This document shows positions 12,535 through 15,528 of a stretch of 15,528 bases of DNA, piece by piece. The stretch is from contig JAKAYK010000018.1 of NCBI GenBank assembly GCA_021826765.1, positions 1-15,528 of the forward strand, written 5' to 3'. The position numbers and the translations under genes are program-made. Each line of letters opens with the position of its first letter. The first letter of the stretch is position 1. Below the pieces are notes generated by a model that was given only the letters and a program-made list of their open reading frames with translations, had not been told where the DNA came from and made no database searches. This DNA is from Thermoplasmata archaeon. GTDB lineage: Archaea > Thermoplasmatota > Thermoplasmata > Thermoplasmatales > Thermoplasmataceae.

Positions 12535-13803
12535 ATGGCGGGAAATAAGACGCTCATAGGACTCAGATCGTTCCTTTCATCTGTGGGGGCCACTGCTGCC
12601 TCAACCTTTGTGGGAATTTATGCAGTTATACTTGGTGCGGGTGCAATTGAAATGGGATGGCTTCAGTCCAGTTTCAACTCCATCAGCAATGGGGCCCAGC
12701 TACTGTGGGGCAAGTTGAGCGACAGAACTGGCAGGAGAAAGGTTTTTCTTTTCATAGGAAGCTTGATTCTTGCGATCCTGTGGTTCCTGATGCCATTTTC
12801 AGGAACGCCTTATGTGCTTATAATAATCTATTCATCTATTGCCCTCTTCGGTTCCATGATCACGGTAAACTGGTTCTCCCTCATAGCTGATATGTATGAT
12901 TCTTCCATCAGGGGAAAGTTCCTGGCATTCATCAACAACATTTCATCTATTGGAACCATACTTTCTCTCCTGCTCATGGTTATGTTTTTCGGCACAAACC
13001 CCCATAATGATATTAAAATTCCATTCTTCCTTGCATCAGGAACCTATCTGGTATCCGCAGTGGTGAGTGTCCTGATAAAGGAGGAACGCCATTCTATAAG
13101 ATTCAAGGAACGTTTTTCCACGACCCTGAGAAACATGAAGAATGATCTGCACTTTTACAGATATTTCATGGCAACAAACGTGCAGGGATTCTTCTGGTCA
13201 ATGGCGTGGCCCATGTTTCCCATCACCATTGTTTCAGTGATGCACTTCAGCCTGCAGATCGTTGCAATCCTGACTGTAATAACCCTGAGCGTGTCAATTA
13301 TGGTTCAGTACTTCCTCGGAAAAATAACTGACAGGAAGGAGAGGCCCCCATTGATATACTTGAACAGGGTCATGCTGAGCCTTATCCCTATATGCTATGC
13401 CTTTTTCAACTCCCTGACGCTCTTCATACTTCTTGAGATATATTCCGGATTCCTGGGAGCTCTCCAGAACATAGTGCTGACATCATACATGCTTGATGTT
13501 GTGCCTTCCAACCGGAAGGGGGAATATATTGCGCTCATAAATGGATTCAACGGCCTCGTGTACCTCATGGGAGCTCTGGTCGGGGGATACCTGCTTCAAT
13601 TTGCAATCGATATGTTTCCTCTCAGGACTGCCCTGGAGGTTTCATACATGATCGTGTTCGGAGGAAGGTTTATGTCGTCCTTCCTTTTCCTGAGACTGAA
13701 AGAACCTGAAAACAAGGGCAGGACTCCAATCGGCCTCTTCTCAATACTTTACAGGGAAAAACTGCCGGGGAACCCGTCAGGCGGCACAATAAAAATGAAG
13801 TGA
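12535..13803 (+). CDS. Major facilitator superfamily transporter
   Basis: A 422-residue secondary transporter with about 12 membrane helices. The loop between helices 2 and 3 has MFS motif A, GKLSDRTGRRK (59-69); a weaker repeat, GKITDRKERPP, lies after the central loop in the second half, as expected of the two-domain fold. The first helices are MGWLQSSFNSISNGAQLLWG. The substrate cannot be assigned; a drug- or metabolite-efflux type is as likely as uptake. The ATG at 12535 is preceded by AGGGATG about 10 nt upstream, a possible ribosome-binding site, and a TATA-like GTATATG at 12484. It is divergent from rpsL and convergent with the APC permease, 5 bp between stops. Confidence 0.92.
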   Translation: MAGNKTLIGLRSFLSSVGATAASTFVGIYAVILGAGAIEMGWLQSSFNSISNGAQLLWGKLSDRTGRRKVFLFIGSLILAILWFLMPFSGTPYVLIIIYSSIALFGSMITVNWFSLIADMYDSSIRGKFLAFINNISSIGTILSLLLMVMFFGTNPHNDIKIPFFLASGTYLVSAVVSVLIKEERHSIRFKERFSTTLRNMKNDLHFYRYFMATNVQGFFWSMAWPMFPITIVSVMHFSLQIVAILTVITLSVSIMVQYFLGKITDRKERPPLIYLNRVMLSLIPICYAFFNSLTLFILLEIYSGFLGALQNIVLTSYMLDVVPSNRKGEYIALINGFNGLVYLMGALVGGYLLQFAIDMFPLRTALEVSYMIVFGGRFMSSFLFLRLKEPENKGRTPIGLFSILYREKLPGNPSGGTIKMK

Positions 13804-13808
13804 ATTTT

Positions 13809-15131
13809 TCAGTTCTTCCGGGCCTGCGAGAATTTTTCGTAGGACCTGATGATCTTTTCCTGAGCCATTTTTGTTGAGATAATCATAGATCCAATTGCAA
13901 GAAGCAGGAATGTTCCAACCAGATAAGCCTCGGAGAGATCGGATGAGTAAACTGAAATTCCGATTGCTGTTGCAAGCAGGCCGGATGAGGCAATTCCAGA
14001 AATTCTGAAAAGCAGTTTTCCACCATTTCTTGCTGATGAGATTCCCACCAGTATGTGGTTCAGCCCATACAACATGCTCACCAGTTCTGCAATGAACAGG
14101 AATGAATAGAGGAGGGAAAAGAATATTCTCGATACCACAAGGACTGGAATTGTGAAGAAGATCAGGGATGCAGCAAGGATTCCCCTTCCGGGGTTCCTGC
14201 CTGTCTCCCCGGGAATGAAGGCGGTGAGCATCTGGAGGAGTGCGTTTCCATAGGAGAGTGTCAGGTTATAACCGCTTGCCATCAGAAGCACAATTATAGC
14301 GATGAGCAGAATGTTTCCGGATATGGCCCCAAGCCTGGTGAAAAGCATTGCCGGATCATTGAAATAGGTTGGAAGCAGGTTTCCTGTAAAGACAATGATT
14401 GAAAATGATGCTATGATCAGGGCAAACCCGGATACCAGGTATGCATATACGAGTGCCCTTGGTGTGCTTGTGTTCTCCTTCCTTGATTCTCCTGATAGGA
14501 ATATGCCGCTTCCTCCTCCAGAGAACATGAGAATTCCCAGCATCACTGCCTCCCAGAATGATGATCCATAAACGGAGAATTGCTGATGGGTTGCGGGAAA
14601 TGAAGGCCCCGGGTTCAGTAGCATTATTGCGCAGGATACTGCAATCGTGCCTATTTCAAGTGCACCGAGCACCATGATTGGCTTGAGGGTCATTGAAAGG
14701 CCCCTTGAGAGTGGAATGAAGATGAATGTCATATAAAGTGCTGCAAATAATCCGTCGAAGAGAATCTTATATGAGGTGGCAAGAGAGAAAAAGGAAAAGA
14801 GGAATGATGCAAGGAACATTATTATGTTTGGAAGAACAAGGAATGAATAAAATATGTATATCATTCCGGAGACTCTTCCCATGTATTTTCCCAAGCTCTC
14901 AGATACGTAGCTCACATACCCCTGGTTTGAGAATATCCTGGAAGAGAACCCTATTACTGGAATCAGTGTTACCACGGAAATCAGGAATGCGACAATTGTT
15001 GCCTCAGGAAGGTATATTCCGGCAAATATTCCCATGACAGGAAGAAGTGCAACAAAATCGAGCATTGGGCCAATGGATGAAAATGACTGAAAAATAATGT
15101 GTCTGTTTGAAATTTTTATATTTATCCCCAT
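13809..15131 (-). CDS. APC-superfamily amino acid permease
   Basis: A 440-residue membrane transporter with about 12 helices. The first helix carries FSSIGPMLDFVALLPVMGI, in place of the usual unwound GxG binding loop. The loop after helix 6 has SGESRKEN (213-220) followed by TPRALVYAYLVSG, matching the GASEE-x-NP(R)-x-x-PRA pattern of APC amino-acid permeases. The specific amino acid is not predictable. The ATG at 15131 is chosen; TTG at 15134 is the only close alternative. It starts 11 bp after the oxidoreductase beta gene and is likely co-transcribed with it, pointing to uptake of amino acids whose 2-oxoacids are then oxidised; that link is inference. Confidence 0.88.
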   Translation of the reverse strand: MGINIKISNRHIIFQSFSSIGPMLDFVALLPVMGIFAGIYLPEATIVAFLISVVTLIPVIGFSSRIFSNQGYVSYVSESLGKYMGRVSGMIYIFYSFLVLPNIIMFLASFLFSFFSLATSYKILFDGLFAALYMTFIFIPLSRGLSMTLKPIMVLGALEIGTIAVSCAIMLLNPGPSFPATHQQFSVYGSSFWEAVMLGILMFSGGGSGIFLSGESRKENTSTPRALVYAYLVSGFALIIASFSIIVFTGNLLPTYFNDPAMLFTRLGAISGNILLIAIIVLLMASGYNLTLSYGNALLQMLTAFIPGETGRNPGRGILAASLIFFTIPVLVVSRIFFSLLYSFLFIAELVSMLYGLNHILVGISSARNGGKLLFRISGIASSGLLATAIGISVYSSDLSEAYLVGTFLLLAIGSMIISTKMAQEKIIRSYEKFSQARKN

Positions 15132-15142
15132 CAAGAAAAATT

Positions 15143-15528
15143 TTAGAGGAATTCCTCTATATCTTCAGGCACAAGCTTCTTTATTGGTGATTTTATGAGA
15201 TTCTCCTTAAGGGTTGGATCAACATCGCTGATTGTGGCTGCTTCCCTCTGATAGAGAATTCCCGTCGGTATCCTGTCTCCCCACTCCTCCGCTTTCCTGA
15301 ATGCTGCAATCAGGTCAGAAGTGTCGTGTTTTTCATCCTCAAGCCTGTAGACTCTATCCCTGAAGAATTCGTATGTGTTGTCCTTGTTGTATGTGACACA
15401 TGGGCTGAAAACATCGATAAATGAGAAACCTTTGTGCTGTATTCCCTTTTTGATAGTTTCCTGCATATGTTTCACATCACCGGAAAATTCTCTTGCTACA
15501 AAGGTAGCTCCTGCAGAAAGTGCCATGG
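15143..15528 (-). CDS. 2-oxoacid:ferredoxin oxidoreductase, beta subunit (partial, 3' end)
   Basis: The thiamine-diphosphate subunit that oxidatively decarboxylates 2-oxoacids to acyl-CoA and passes electrons to ferredoxin. Only about the last 128 residues are here; the 5' end lies beyond the window, and the Met at 15526 is probably internal. Diagnostic parts are ALSAGATFVAREFSGD, the HKGFSFIDVFSPCVTYNK segment and the tail YQREAATISDVDPTLKENL. This is the short, archaeal two-subunit type (Sulfolobus-like), in which the alpha subunit should lie upstream. The 2-oxoacid preference cannot be judged from this end. Confidence 0.94.
   Translation of the reverse strand, partial: MALSAGATFVAREFSGDVKHMQETIKKGIQHKGFSFIDVFSPCVTYNKDNTYEFFRDRVYRLEDEKHDTSDLIAAFRKAEEWGDRIPTGILYQREAATISDVDPTLKENLIKSPIKKLVPEDIEEFL
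15144..15159 (-). promoter_or_regulatory. 16-bp perfect palindrome at the OFOR-permease junction
   Basis: TAGAGGAATTCCTCTA is its own reverse complement. It covers the last codons of the beta-subunit gene next to its stop and, in the direction of transcription, is followed by AAAATTTTTCTT and the permease ATG. As RNA it folds into a 6-bp stem with an AAUU loop before a U run, so it could weaken read-through into the permease, or it could be a protein-binding site. Confidence 0.4.

Overview
The window reads as a chromosomal segment of an archaeon, most likely a Thermoplasmata / Thermoplasmatales member (Thermoplasma, Ferroplasma or Cuniculiplasma-like). The evidence is archaeal-type ribosomal proteins uS12 and uS7, a type II methionyl aminopeptidase, an electron transfer flavoprotein with beta and alpha halves fused in one chain, a ferredoxin-dependent 2-oxoacid oxidoreductase, and many genes whose start codon lies about 26 bp after a TATA box, as in leaderless archaeal transcripts. 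The genus is inferred, not read directly.

Layout. (1) 1-687 has no intact gene but holds protein-like broken reading frames on both strands. (2) 688-4247 is a visibly more A+T-rich accessory operon of five genes on the + strand: a secreted or anchored protein, a large membrane-anchored ectodomain protein, an ABC ATPase, a multi-spanning permease and a small bitopic membrane protein. Genes 3-4 and 4-5 overlap, and strong Shine-Dalgarno sequences precede genes 2, 4 and 5, yet genes 2 and 4 lack a well-placed ATG. I recognise only the ATPase. This looks like an undescribed export, secretion or antagonism module. (3) 4248-4606 again has only decayed protein-like frames. (4) 4607-9598 is a housekeeping and redox block: thymidylate kinase, convergent methionyl aminopeptidase, then a SufR-like winged-helix regulator with a four-cysteine C-terminal domain, divergent from a Rieske ferredoxin-ETF operon, then a seven-helix membrane protein. 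(5) 9753-11178 has a PadR-like regulator with a palindrome touching its start codon, a roughly 360 bp non-coding stretch dense in nested hairpins (possibly an IS200/IS605-type relic), and a CopD-like four-helix membrane protein. (6) 11192-12191 holds rpsL-rpsG on the - strand, ending in a perfect hairpin. (7) 12192-12534 is intergenic with competing inverted repeats. (8) 12535-15528 carries an MFS transporter and, convergent with it, an APC-family permease downstream of the 3' part of a 2-oxoacid:ferredoxin oxidoreductase beta gene, with a 16-bp palindrome at their junction.

How the genes fit together. The Rieske protein and fused ETF are translationally coupled and probably form an electron-transfer unit. 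The adjacent Fe-S-sensing-type regulator is the obvious candidate to control it. The OFOR and amino-acid permease pair suggests uptake and oxidation of amino-acid-derived 2-oxoacids, consistent with a peptide- or amino-acid-using heterotroph. No tRNA, rRNA, CRISPR array or intact insertion sequence was seen.
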